DNA of 64,000 nucleotides from NCBI RefSeq assembly GCF_900091845.1, contig NZ_FMCI01000348.1, positions 1 to 64,000 of the forward strand, read 5' to 3'. This document shows positions 43,229 to 52,074 of this stretch, piece after piece. The stretch comes from Streptomyces sp. SolWspMP-5a-2. GTDB lineage: Bacteria > Actinomycetota > Actinomycetes > Streptomycetales > Streptomycetaceae. The position numbers and the translations under genes are program-made. The notes under the pieces were generated by a model that saw only the letters and a list, made by a program, of their open reading frames with translations, made no database searches and had not been told where the DNA came from. The number at the start of each line of letters is the position of its first letter. The stretch's first letter is position 1.

Positions 43229-44392
43229 ATGACTATCGGATTCTCTTCCCGGGCGATGGCGTCGACCTGCGCGCTCTGTGTGACGGGCCTGCTGGCGTTC
43301 GCACCCGCCACCGCGTCCGCCGACCCCGGCACCGATACGCCCGGCGGGCCGCGGGCGGCGACCCCGGCACCGGCCCTGCTCTACGAGGACGGCGTCCAGG
43401 TCAGACCCCGCCGCGGCGCGCCCCCGGTGCCGGACGTCTCCGCGCTCTCCTGGGTGGTGGCCGACGCCCGCAGCGGGGAGGTGCTGGGCGCGCACGAGGC
43501 GCACCGCAAGCTCCCCCCGGCGAGCACCCTGAAGACCCTGTTCGCGCTCACCGTGCTCCCGGTGCTGCCCGGCAACCTGCGTCACACGGTCACCGAGGAC
43601 GAGCTGTCCGACATCGGGCCCGGCTCCAGCCTGGTCGGTGTCTCCGAGGGGCACAGCTACCAGGTGGCCGACCTGTGGCGGGGCGTCTTCCTCAACTCGG
43701 GCAACGACGCCGTGCACGTCCTGGCCGCGCTCAACGGCGGCTGGGAGGCCACCGCCACGCAGATGCGGACCAAGGCCCGCGCCCTGGGCGCCCGCGACAC
43801 CCATGTGCTCTCCCCCGACGGCTACGACACCCCGGGCCAGGTCTCCTCGGCGTACGACCTCGCCGTGTTCGGGCGGGCGGGGCTGCGCAACCCCGACTTC
43901 GCCCGGTACTGCGGGACCGCCGACGCCCTGTTCCCCGAGGACGGCTGGTCGGTCGAGATCCAGAACACCAACCGGCTGCTGACCGGCGCCGACGGGGTCG
44001 CCGCGTACCCCGGTCTGATCGGCGTCAAGAACGGCTACACCAGCAACGCGGGGAACACGCTGGTCGCCGCCGCGCGGCACGGCGGCAGGACCCTCGTCGT
44101 CACGGTGATGAACCCCCAGGCGGGCGGCGGCTTCGCGGTCTACGACGAGGCGCGCGAGCTGCTCGACTGGGGGTTCGACGCGGCCGGGCGGGTCGACCCC
44201 GTCGGCTCGCTCGACGCCCTGCGGCCCGCGCCGCCGTCCCGCCCCGAGCCGCGTCCGGTCCCCGCGTCCGCCGCCCCCGCGGGCGGCACCCGGTGGGCGG
44301 AGACGGCTGCGGTCTCCGGCGCGGCGGCGCTCGGCGCGCTGCTGGTGGCGGTGGTGACCCGGGTCAGGGGCGGGCGCCGGGACGAGGAGTGA
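43229..44392 (+). CDS. D-alanyl-D-alanine carboxypeptidase (PBP5/6 type)
   Basis: This 387-residue exported low-molecular-weight penicillin-binding protein has a signal peptide (about 1-31), the SxxK motif STLK near residue 98, the SGN motif near 156 and the KTG-box variant KNG near 266. A C-terminal hydrophobic helix (about 352-374) with a basic tail anchors it. It trims the terminal D-Ala of peptidoglycan stem peptides. The KNG variant is less common than KTG. Its 3' end overlaps the convergent GT87 gene by 253 bp. Confidence 0.9.
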   Translation: MTIGFSSRAMASTCALCVTGLLAFAPATASADPGTDTPGGPRAATPAPALLYEDGVQVRPRRGAPPVPDVSALSWVVADARSGEVLGAHEAHRKLPPASTLKTLFALTVLPVLPGNLRHTVTEDELSDIGPGSSLVGVSEGHSYQVADLWRGVFLNSGNDAVHVLAALNGGWEATATQMRTKARALGARDTHVLSPDGYDTPGQVSSAYDLAVFGRAGLRNPDFARYCGTADALFPEDGWSVEIQNTNRLLTGADGVAAYPGLIGVKNGYTSNAGNTLVAAARHGGRTLVVTVMNPQAGGGFAVYDEARELLDWGFDAAGRVDPVGSLDALRPAPPSRPEPRPVPASAAPAGGTRWAETAAVSGAAALGALLVAVVTRVRGGRRDEE

Positions 44393-45492
44393 CCGACGGG
44401 CAGCCACAGCAGCAGCCCGAGCGTGATCCAGGTGTAGGTGTTGGCGCCGAGGAAGCCGCCGATCCCGGAGGCGTCGTCGAACCAGAGCCACACCACGCTG
44501 GTGCACAGCACCGCGTACAGGGCGCCCGCCGCGCGCGGGCGCCCCGCGCGGTACAGCACGGCGAACGACGGCAGCAGCCACACCAGGTGGTGCACCCAGG
44601 TGATCGGGCTGACCAGGCAGGCGACCAGGCCGGTCAGCGCGAACGCCGCCGGGGTGTCGTGCGCGGCCGCCGCCCGCCGCACCCGCACCGCCCACACGGC
44701 CAGCACCAGCAGCACCGCCGCGGCCCAGACCGCGCGGTCCTCGATCCCGAGGCGGGCCAGGATGCCCTGGAGGGACTGGTTGGAGACGTAGTCGAGCCGT
44801 CCCACCCGGTCGGTGTCCCACAGCGCGCGGGTCCAGTAGAAGCGCGAGGCGTCGGGCGCCACCAGGAAGGCCAGCCCGGTGGCGCCCGCCGTCACCCCCG
44901 TCGCCACGGCGGCCGCCCGCCGCCGGCCGGTCAGCAGGAGCAGCGCGATGAAGACGGCCGGGGTCAGCTTCACGGCCGCCGCCAGACCGATCCCGGCGCC
45001 CGCCCAGCGGCTGTGTCCGCTCCGCAGCAGGCGGGCGTCGACCAGCACCAGGGCCAGCAGCAGGATGTTGACCTGCCCGAAGCTGAAGGTGTCCCGCAGC
45101 GGCTCGAACAGGGCCAGCGGGCAGGCGCCCAGGACGACGCCGTACCAGCCGTAGCGCCGCCACGCGCCGTCGGTGAGCAGGTGCACGACGAGCGCCAGGG
45201 CCGCCAGGTTGAGCAGCAGCGCGAGGACGATCGCGGTGCGCAGGCCGACCAGCGCCATCGGCAGCATGCAGACGGCGGCGAACGGCGGGTAGGTGAAGCC
45301 GTACCCGGTGCCGGGCACCCGGTAGTCGTAGAGGCGGCCGCCGTGGTGCGCCCAGCTCTCGACGGCCCCGTGGTAGACCCGCAGGTCGAACCAGTCGCGC
45401 AGCAGCGGGACGGTCGCGGTGAAGACGGCGACGGCCGCGGCGAGGACGAGCGCGAGCAGCAGGCGTCCCCGGTCGGTCCCCGGGCCGTTCAC
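44140..45492 (-). CDS. GT87-family polyprenol-dependent mannosyltransferase
   Basis: This 450-residue GT-C membrane glycosyltransferase (DUF2029/GT87, PimE-like) has about nine membrane helices. The first loop carries the acidic motif FDLRVYH, followed by YPPF. It probably transfers mannose from polyprenyl-phosphomannose to lipomannan or related acceptors. The hydrophobic core ends near residue 365. The remaining C-terminus is Ala/Arg-rich and is encoded opposite the carboxypeptidase gene, with no stop until 44140. A stop lies 39 bp past the core in a neighbouring frame. The GTG start overlaps the mptB-like stop by 4 nt (GTGA). Confidence 0.85.
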   Translation of the reverse strand: MNGPGTDRGRLLLALVLAAAVAVFTATVPLLRDWFDLRVYHGAVESWAHHGGRLYDYRVPGTGYGFTYPPFAAVCMLPMALVGLRTAIVLALLLNLAALALVVHLLTDGAWRRYGWYGVVLGACPLALFEPLRDTFSFGQVNILLLALVLVDARLLRSGHSRWAGAGIGLAAAVKLTPAVFIALLLLTGRRRAAAVATGVTAGATGLAFLVAPDASRFYWTRALWDTDRVGRLDYVSNQSLQGILARLGIEDRAVWAAAVLLVLAVWAVRVRRAAAAHDTPAAFALTGLVACLVSPITWVHHLVWLLPSFAVLYRAGRPRAAGALYAVLCTSVVWLWFDDASGIGGFLGANTYTWITLGLLLWLPVGHSSSRRPPLTRVTTATSSAPSAAAPETAAVSAHRVPPAGAADAGTGRGSGRDGGAGRRASSEPTGSTRPAASNPQSSSSRASS

Positions 45493-46892
45493 GCGGTGTG
45501 TCCCAGCGTCGGCGCCTGGGCCGCCTGGTGGGCCTGCCACAGGACGACCACGGCCAGCGCACCGCCGGAGACCGCGAGGACCAGTTGCCCGGTGTCGGCG
45601 GGGCCGCCGCTCGGCAGGGTCGCCAGGGCGAGCACCCCGGTGACGGCGGCCACCCGGTGCCGCACCGGCGCGGTCGGGGCCGCCGCCGCGATCAGGAACA
45701 GGCCCCACAGCGCGTACCAGGGGCGCACGGCCGGGCCGAAGGCGGCGACGGCGGCGAGGCTGAGGCCGAGCGCGTAGACCGGCCGGGGGCGCAGCCGCCA
45801 CCAGATCGCCGCGACGAGGACGGCGGTGAGGGCGAGGCCGAGCAGGTGCCAGACGGGGACGGCGAGCGGGGCGAGGCCGCTGCCGAGGTGGGTGAGGAGG
45901 GCGCCGGTGGCGCGGCCGAGGAGGCTGGTGAGGGCCCAGTTCTGCGGGGAGACGGGGGTGTCGAGCGCGCCGATCCAGCCGTAGCCGGTGCCCGCGACGG
46001 CGGTCGCGGCGACCGTGGTGGCCGCGGCGGCGGCGAGGGTGCCCGCGGTGGCCCGCACCGGCCCGCGTCCGGCCCTGACCTGGAGCAGCACCACGGCGGC
46101 GAGCCCGAGCGCGGCCGGCGCCTTGACCAGCGCGGCGAGCGTGACGAGGACGGCGCCGAGGAACGGCAGGCGGCCGAGCGCGGCGACGAGTCCGACGCCG
46201 AGCAGGCCCAGCATGATCGCGTCGTTGTGGGCGCCCGCGACCAGGTGCAGCAGCACCAGCGGGTTGAGGGCGCCGAGCCAGAGCGCGGCGGCCGGGTCGG
46301 CGCCGCTGTGCCGGGCCAGCCGGGGCAGCGCGGCGGCCATCAGGGCCACCCCGAGGAGCGCGACGACCCGCATCCCGACCAGTCCGGCCGGGAGTTCGCC
46401 GCGGGTCAGCCCGGAGAGGCCGCGGGCGACGGCGAGGAAGACCGGGCCGTAGGGGGCGCCGGTGTGCTGCCAGAGCGGGGCGACCTCCTCGGCGAGCGGT
46501 CCGCCGAGCCGGGACGGGCCGTGGGTGTAGACGTCGATGTGGGCGTCGACCATGGCGCCCTGCGCGAGGTAGCTGTAGACGTCCCGGCTGAACAGCGGCG
46601 GGGCCAGCAGCAGCGGGGCCGCCCACACGGCGAGGACCAGCAGCAGGGCGCGCGGGGTGGGCGGACGGCTGCCGCGCACCAGGCGGCCGAGCAGCAGCCA
46701 GGCGGCGATCAGCAGGACGACGCCGAAGTAGACGCCGACGAGTCCGAGGGCGGCGCGGGCGTTCGCGGGGGCCGCGAGTTCGCGCACGGGGAGCGCGCCC
46801 GCCGTCTCCCCGCCCAGGGCGAGGAAGGCGGTTCCGGCCAGGCCGAGCACCTGGCAGCGGCGGAGATCGACGGAGAGACCCGGGGCCAACAC
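45489..46892 (-). CDS. mptB: Alpha-1,6-mannosyltransferase MptB-like
   Basis: This 467-residue GT-C membrane protein is of the MptB type, which extends the alpha-1,6-mannan backbone using polyprenyl-phosphomannose. The key first-loop motif is FSRDVYSYLAQG near residue 102, and GAHNDAIMLGL (near 218) is a conserved helix end. About twelve membrane segments follow. It is translationally coupled to the GT87 gene. GTG 46892 starts the frame; a downstream GTG near 46849 is possible because a TTGACA sequence lies just upstream. Confidence 0.87.
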   Translation of the reverse strand: MLAPGLSVDLRRCQVLGLAGTAFLALGGETAGALPVRELAAPANARAALGLVGVYFGVVLLIAAWLLLGRLVRGSRPPTPRALLLVLAVWAAPLLLAPPLFSRDVYSYLAQGAMVDAHIDVYTHGPSRLGGPLAEEVAPLWQHTGAPYGPVFLAVARGLSGLTRGELPAGLVGMRVVALLGVALMAAALPRLARHSGADPAAALWLGALNPLVLLHLVAGAHNDAIMLGLLGVGLVAALGRLPFLGAVLVTLAALVKAPAALGLAAVVLLQVRAGRGPVRATAGTLAAAAATTVAATAVAGTGYGWIGALDTPVSPQNWALTSLLGRATGALLTHLGSGLAPLAVPVWHLLGLALTAVLVAAIWWRLRPRPVYALGLSLAAVAAFGPAVRPWYALWGLFLIAAAAPTAPVRHRVAAVTGVLALATLPSGGPADTGQLVLAVSGGALAVVVLWQAHQAAQAPTLGHTA

Positions 46893-46993
46893 CCGGGAAG
46901 CGTGTCAACGCCGGATGACCGCGAGGCGACGTGGCGCCCTCCGGGCGGGGGCCCGCGGGTGACCGGCGCGTGTTCCTCCCGCCGGACCCGAGG

Positions 46994-47926
46994 TCAGAAC
47001 ACCGACAGGCCGGTGAGGGTGGTGAACCGGTCGAGGGCGGCCACGCCGGACACCGAGTTGCCGCGTTCGTCCAGTCCCGGGCTCCAGACGCAGAGCGTGC
47101 ACCGGCCGGGCACGACGGCGATGATCCCGCCGCCCACCCCGCTCTTGCCGGGCAGTCCGACCCGGTAGGCGAAGTCGCCCGCCGCGTCGTAGGTGCCGCA
47201 GGTCAGCATCACCGCGTTGACCTGCTTGGCCTGGCTGCGGGTGAGCAGCCGGGTGCCGTCGGCGCGCACTCCGTGGCGGGCCAGGAACCCGGTGGCGAGG
47301 GCGAGGTCGGCGCAGGAGGCGCGGATCGAGCACTGCCGGAAGTACTGGTCGAGGAGGACGGGCACCGGGTTGTCGATGTTGCCGTAGGAGGCCATGAAGT
47401 GGCCGAGGGCGGCGTTGCGGTCGCCGTGCGCGGCCTCGGAGGCGGCCACCTCCGGGTCGAAGTCGAGGCCGGGGTTGCCGCTCTCGGCGCGCAGGAAGGC
47501 GAGCAGTTCGCCGGAGGCGTCCCCGGTGCGGGTCTGGAGGCGGTCGGTGACGACGAGGGCGCCCGCGTTGATGAACGGGTTGCGCGGGATGCCGTTCTCG
47601 TACTCGAGCTGCACCAGGGAGTTGAAGGGGTTGCCCGAGGGTTCCCGGCCGACGTGTTCCCACAGGGCGTCGCCCTCGCGGGCCAGGTCGAGGGCGAGGG
47701 TGAAGACCTTGGTGACGGACTGAGTGGAGAAGGGCTCCCGCCAGTCGCCGACACCGTAGACCCTGCCGTCGGGTTCGGCGACCGCCATGCCGAAGCTGCG
47801 CGGGTCGCAGGCGGCGAGGGCCGGGATGTAGTCGGCGGGCCTCCCGCGGCCGGGGGTGCGGGCGACCTCTTCCGCGATGCGCGCCAGGACCGGCTCGAAG
47901 GTCGGCGGGGACGTCATGATCACCAT
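46994..47926 (-). CDS. glsA: Glutaminase A
   Basis: This 310-residue glutaminase converts L-glutamine to glutamate and ammonia. It has the beta-lactamase-like SxxK catalytic motif (STQSVTK, Ser near 67, Lys near 73), NPFINAGA near 130 and the GKSGVGGG segment near 257. The ATG at 47926 has GGAGG 5 nt upstream, better than the inner ATG at 47917. It is the last gene of the asparagine/aspartate/glutamine operon, 36 bp after aspA. Confidence 0.94.
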   Translation of the reverse strand: MVIMTSPPTFEPVLARIAEEVARTPGRGRPADYIPALAACDPRSFGMAVAEPDGRVYGVGDWREPFSTQSVTKVFTLALDLAREGDALWEHVGREPSGNPFNSLVQLEYENGIPRNPFINAGALVVTDRLQTRTGDASGELLAFLRAESGNPGLDFDPEVAASEAAHGDRNAALGHFMASYGNIDNPVPVLLDQYFRQCSIRASCADLALATGFLARHGVRADGTRLLTRSQAKQVNAVMLTCGTYDAAGDFAYRVGLPGKSGVGGGIIAVVPGRCTLCVWSPGLDERGNSVSGVAALDRFTTLTGLSVF

Positions 47927-47962
47927 TGTGCCTCCGTGCCGGTCCGGGTGCGCGTCCGCGGG

Positions 47963-49375
47963 TCAGCCGGTGGGGGTGCCGGTGCCCGCGACCACTTCGG
48001 GGCGCAGCAGCTCGCCGAGCCGGTCGGCGGGCAGCAGGCCCTTCTCCAGGACGAGTTCGGCGACTCCGCGGCCGGTGGCGAGGGCCTCCTTGGCGATCTC
48101 GGTGGCCGCGGTGTACCCGATGTACGGGTTGAGGGCGGTGACCAGGCCGATGGAGTTCTCCACGCCGGCGCGCAGGGCCTCGGTGTTGGCGGTGATGCCG
48201 TCGACGCAGCGCTCGGCGAGGGTGAGGCAGGCGCTGCGGAGATGGGTGAGGCTCTCCGACAGGGAGTGCAGGATGATCGGTTCGAAGGCGTTGAGCTGGA
48301 GCTGGCCCGCCTCGGCGGCCATGGTGATGGTGACGTCGTTGCCGATCACCTCGAAGGCGACCTGGTTGACGACCTCGGGGATGACCGGGTTGACCTTGCC
48401 GGGCATGATGCTCGAACCGGCCTGCACCGGCGGCAGGTTGATCTCGCCGAGTCCGGCGCGCGGCCCGGACGACAGGAGCCGCAGGTCGTTGCAGCTCTTG
48501 GAGAGCTTGACGGCGATCCGCTTGAGGACGCCGGACATCTGGACGAACGCCCCGCAGTCCTGGGTGGCTTCGACCAGGTTGGCGGCGGTGACCAGGGGCA
48601 GTCCGGTGATCTCGGAGAGGTGGCGGCGGGCCGCCTCGGCGTATCCGGCGGGGGCGTTGAGGCCGGTGCCGATCGCGGTGGCGCCGAGGTTGATCTCGTG
48701 GATCAGCTCGACGGCCTCGCCGAGCCTGCTGCGGTCCTCGTCGATCATGACGGCGTAGGCGGAGAACTCCTGCCCGAGCGTCATGGGGACGGCGTCCTGC
48801 AACTGGGTGCGGCCCATCTTGAGCACGTCGTGGAACTCGGCGGCCTTGCGGGCGAAGGAGTCCTGGAGGACGGACATCGCGCGGAGCAGCGCGTGCACGG
48901 CGAAGACCGCGGAGATCTTGACGGCGGTCGGGTAGACGTCGTTGGTGGACTGGCCGAGGTTGACGTCCTCGTTGGGGTGCAGCAGCTCGTACTGCCCCTT
49001 CCGGTGGCCGAGGAGTTCCAGCGCGCGGTTGGCGACGACCTCGTTGGCGTTCATGTTGGTGGAGGTGCCGGCGCCGCCCTGGACGACGTCGACGACGAAC
49101 TGGTCGTGCAGCTTCCCGGCCCGTATCTCGCGGCAGGCGGCGACGATGGCGGCGGCCTTGCGCGGATCGAGCAGCCCCAGCTCCTCGTTGGCGAGGGCGG
49201 CGGCCTCCTTGACGGCGGCGAGGGCGTCGATGAGGTGCGGGTAGGTGGAGATGGGGGTGCCGGTGATGGGGAAGTTCTCGGTGGCCCGCAGGGTGTGGAC
49301 ACCCCAGTAGGCGTCGGCGGGGACGTCCCGGTCCCCGAGCAGGTCGTGCTCACGGCGGGTGACGGCGGCGGTCAT
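47963..49375 (-). CDS. aspA: Aspartate ammonia-lyase
   Basis: This 470-residue enzyme of the fumarase/aspartase superfamily has the signature GSSIMPGKVNP near residues 318-328, the TSTNMNANEV segment near 103 and GRTQLQDAVP near 190, all typical of aspartase rather than fumarase. It deaminates aspartate to fumarate and ammonia. It follows the asparaginase gene by 202 bp and precedes glutaminase, so the operon takes asparagine to fumarate. The ATG has a modest GGAAGAGG site. Confidence 0.94.
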   Translation of the reverse strand: MTAAVTRREHDLLGDRDVPADAYWGVHTLRATENFPITGTPISTYPHLIDALAAVKEAAALANEELGLLDPRKAAAIVAACREIRAGKLHDQFVVDVVQGGAGTSTNMNANEVVANRALELLGHRKGQYELLHPNEDVNLGQSTNDVYPTAVKISAVFAVHALLRAMSVLQDSFARKAAEFHDVLKMGRTQLQDAVPMTLGQEFSAYAVMIDEDRSRLGEAVELIHEINLGATAIGTGLNAPAGYAEAARRHLSEITGLPLVTAANLVEATQDCGAFVQMSGVLKRIAVKLSKSCNDLRLLSSGPRAGLGEINLPPVQAGSSIMPGKVNPVIPEVVNQVAFEVIGNDVTITMAAEAGQLQLNAFEPIILHSLSESLTHLRSACLTLAERCVDGITANTEALRAGVENSIGLVTALNPYIGYTAATEIAKEALATGRGVAELVLEKGLLPADRLGELLRPEVVAGTGTPTG

Positions 49376-49466
49376 GGGGTGCGTGTCCTCTTCCGGGGAG
49401 TTCGGGTGCGTGCGGGGTGGCCGGGCGGGTTCGCTCGACGGGACCGCCCGCCCGCGCCCCGCCTGT

Positions 49467-49590
49467 CTCGCGGGCAGGGCGCGGCGGTGGATCGGTGCAC
49501 CGGCCGCACCTCGCGGACGGGGCGCGGGCGGTGGATCGGTGCCCCGGCCGACTCGCGGGCGGGGCGCGGGTGGTGGCTCAGTGGCCGGGG
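49467..49590. repeat. Three 42-43-bp tandem repeats overlapping the asparaginase 3' end
   Basis: Imperfect copies beginning CTCGCGGGCAGGGCGCG start at 49467, 49510 and 49552. The third copy includes the stop codon of the asparaginase gene at 49578. It lies between asparaginase and aspartase within the operon. Confidence 0.75.
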
Positions 49591-50603
49591 GCGCTGGACG
49601 CCTGGGGCAGCGGGTCGAGCGCGCGCACGACCCGTACCGCCCCCACCGGACGTCCCCCGCCGAGCAGTTCCTCGCCCGCGAAGGCGGCGAGCGCCCCGGG
49701 GTCGGCCCCGGCCCGCGCGAGCGCCGCGGCGGTGACCGGGATCCGCGCCCGGTTCGCCCCGTCGGAGATCTTGACGGCGACGGCCCGGCCGTCCGGCAGC
49801 GCGGCGACCTCGACGCCCTCGAAGCCGTCCTTGGCGAGCAGGCCCGGCACGGCGCCCATCAGCGCGGCGACGTCCCGTCCGGCCCCGGACGCCATCTCCG
49901 GGTGGGCGCGCATCGCGTCGGCGACGCGGGCCTCCGGGGTGCCGGGCGCGGCGGTGGTGACGCGGGCCGCGGCGCGGGCGAGCCCGTGGAGGGAGACGGA
50001 GAACAGGGGCGCGCCGCAGCCGTCGACGGTGACCCGGGCGACGCGCTGGCCGGTGAGGTCCTCGACGATCTCGGCGATGGCCTGCTGGAGCGGGTGGCCG
50101 GGGTCGAGGTAGTCGTCGAGGGACCAGCCGTTGAGCGCGCAGGTGTAGAGCATGGCCGCGTGCTTGCCCGAGCAGTTCTGGGCGAGCCGGGAGGGCGGAC
50201 GGCCGTCCCGGATCCAGGCGTCCCTGACCTCGGCGCCGAACGGCAGGTCGGGGACGTTGCGCAGGTGGTCCTCGGTGAGTCCGGCGAGCCCGAGGATGCG
50301 GCGGGCGCCGGCGAGGTGGCGTTCCTCGCCGGAGTGGCTGGCGGCGGCGAGGGAGAGGAGTTCGCCGTCGAGCGGGAGCCCGGCGCGGACCATGGCGACG
50401 GCCTGGACCGGTTTGAGGGCGGAGCGCGGATAGAACGCGGCCTCGATGTCGCCCAGTTGGAGCCGGACCTGTCCTTCGGCGTCCAGGACGACGACGGAGC
50501 CGTAGTGGATGCCCTCGACGACCCCGTCGCGTACGAGGTGGGCGACGGGGGCGTGGAGGGGTTCGCGGATCTGGGGTGCGTCCGCGACGGAACTGCTGTA
50601 CAT
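49578..50603 (-). CDS. L-asparaginase, asparaginase II family
   Basis: This 341-residue protein belongs to the thermolabile Rhizobium-type asparaginase II family, distinct from the bacterial type I/II AnsA/AnsB fold. Family features are YPRSALKPVQ near residue 63, the NCSGKHAAM segment near 145 with conserved Cys and Lys, and DGCGAP near 198. It hydrolyses asparagine to aspartate and ammonia. GAGAGG precedes ATG 50603. Its position between asparagine permease and aspartase agrees with this. Confidence 0.9.
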   Translation of the reverse strand: MYSSSVADAPQIREPLHAPVAHLVRDGVVEGIHYGSVVVLDAEGQVRLQLGDIEAAFYPRSALKPVQAVAMVRAGLPLDGELLSLAAASHSGEERHLAGARRILGLAGLTEDHLRNVPDLPFGAEVRDAWIRDGRPPSRLAQNCSGKHAAMLYTCALNGWSLDDYLDPGHPLQQAIAEIVEDLTGQRVARVTVDGCGAPLFSVSLHGLARAAARVTTAAPGTPEARVADAMRAHPEMASGAGRDVAALMGAVPGLLAKDGFEGVEVAALPDGRAVAVKISDGANRARIPVTAAALARAGADPGALAAFAGEELLGGGRPVGAVRVVRALDPLPQASSAPGH

Positions 50604-50631
50604 CACTGCCTCTCGGGGAACGGTGCGCGGG

Positions 50632-52074
50632 TCACGCGCCGGTTCCGGTGGTTGACGTGCGGGCGACGCGGCGGCGGATGCCGAACCATCCGGCGACCAG
50701 GGCGGCGACGATCAGCGGCAGGCAGAGCACGGTGGTGCGGCCCGCGCCGCCGTCGGCGTACATGAGGACCAGGACGGAGAGCAGGAAGGCGAGCGTGACC
50801 AGTTCGGTCCAGGGGGAGCCGGGCAACCGGTAGCCGGGGCGGGTCAGTTCGCCGTCGCGGGTCTTCCGCCAGAAGAAGAGGTGGCAGATCATGATCATGC
50901 CCCAGGTGGCGAGGATGCCGATGGCGGCGAAGTTGAGCACGATCTCGAACGCGTCGGCGGGGACCACGAAGTTGAGGCCGACGCCGAGGACGCAGACGCC
51001 GCTGGTGAGCAGGATGCCGCCGTAGGGGACCTGGCTGCGGCTCATCCTCGCGGTGAAGCGGGGCGCGGAGCCGCTGACGGCCATGGAGCGCAGGATGCGG
51101 CCGGTGGAGTAGAGGCCGGAGTTGAGGGAGGACATGGCGGCGGTGAGCACGACCAGGTTCATCACGCCGCCCGCGGCGGGGACGCCGATGCGGGAGAGCA
51201 CGGTGACGAAGGGGCTCTGGCCCGCGGTGTACGTGCTCCAGGGCAGCAGCATCGAGAGCAGGACGACGGAGCCGACGTAGAAGAGGGCCACCCGCCACAT
51301 GATCGAGTTGATCGCCTTCGGCATGATCTTCTCGGGGTTCTCGGTCTCGCCCGCGGCGACGCCGACGAGTTCGACGGAGGCGTAGGCGAAGACGACGCCC
51401 TGGATGATCAGCAGCATGGGCAGCAGGCCGTTGGGGAAGACGCCGCCGTGGTCGGTGATCAGGGACGGTCCCGGCAGGTTGCCGTCGACCGGGTGCCGGG
51501 TGGCCAGCAGGAAGATCCCGATACACATGAAGATCACCAGGGCGCTGACCTTGATGATGGCGAACCAGAACTCCAGTTCGCCGAAGAACCGCACCGAGAT
51601 GAGGTTGACGGTCAGCACCACGGTGAGGGCGGCGAGCGCGATCACCCACTGCGGGATGTCGGAGAACATGCCCCAGTAGTGGGTGTAGGTGGCGACGGCG
51701 GTGATGTCGGCGATGCCGGTGGTGGCCCAGTTCAGGAAGTACATCCACCCGGCGGTGTAGGCGCCCTTCTCGCCGAGGAACTCGCGGGCGTAGGAGACGA
51801 ACGCGCCGGACGAGGGCCGGTAGAGGACCAGTTCGCCCAGGGCGCGCACCACCAGGAAGGCGAAGAGGCCGCAGACCGCGTAGGCGATGAAGAGGGAGGG
51901 ACCGGCGTCGGCGAGCCTGCCGCCCGCGCCGAGGAAGAGGCCGGTGCCGATGGCCCCGCCGATGGCGATCATGTTGACGTGCCGGGACTTGAGGGACTTG
52001 CTGTATCCGGCGTCCCCCGCGTCCACGTGGGCGGCGGGTTTGCGCGTCTCCTCCTGGATGGACTGCTCGCTCAC
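50632..52074 (-). CDS. L-asparagine/amino acid permease (APC family)
   Basis: This 480-residue APC superfamily transporter has twelve predicted membrane helices. The first contains the family motif IGGAIGTGLFLGAG near residue 40. Overall it resembles AnsP/GabP-type amino acid:proton symporters. Its position between the FCD regulator and asparaginase indicates asparagine uptake. The GTG start overlaps the regulator stop (GTGA). Confidence 0.9.
   Translation of the reverse strand: MSEQSIQEETRKPAAHVDAGDAGYSKSLKSRHVNMIAIGGAIGTGLFLGAGGRLADAGPSLFIAYAVCGLFAFLVVRALGELVLYRPSSGAFVSYAREFLGEKGAYTAGWMYFLNWATTGIADITAVATYTHYWGMFSDIPQWVIALAALTVVLTVNLISVRFFGELEFWFAIIKVSALVIFMCIGIFLLATRHPVDGNLPGPSLITDHGGVFPNGLLPMLLIIQGVVFAYASVELVGVAAGETENPEKIMPKAINSIMWRVALFYVGSVVLLSMLLPWSTYTAGQSPFVTVLSRIGVPAAGGVMNLVVLTAAMSSLNSGLYSTGRILRSMAVSGSAPRFTARMSRSQVPYGGILLTSGVCVLGVGLNFVVPADAFEIVLNFAAIGILATWGMIMICHLFFWRKTRDGELTRPGYRLPGSPWTELVTLAFLLSVLVLMYADGGAGRTTVLCLPLIVAALVAGWFGIRRRVARTSTTGTGA

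Noticed and set aside
44140..46908. 922-residue minus-strand frame spanning both mannosyltransferase genes
   Set aside because: Its N-terminal two-thirds is out of frame with the MptB-like protein and is low-complexity Arg/Pro; only the part after 45492 is real.
46931..49735. 934-residue plus-strand frame
   Set aside because: It lies opposite glutaminase and aspartase, whose catalytic motifs are intact, and is Gly/Val-rich shadow sequence.
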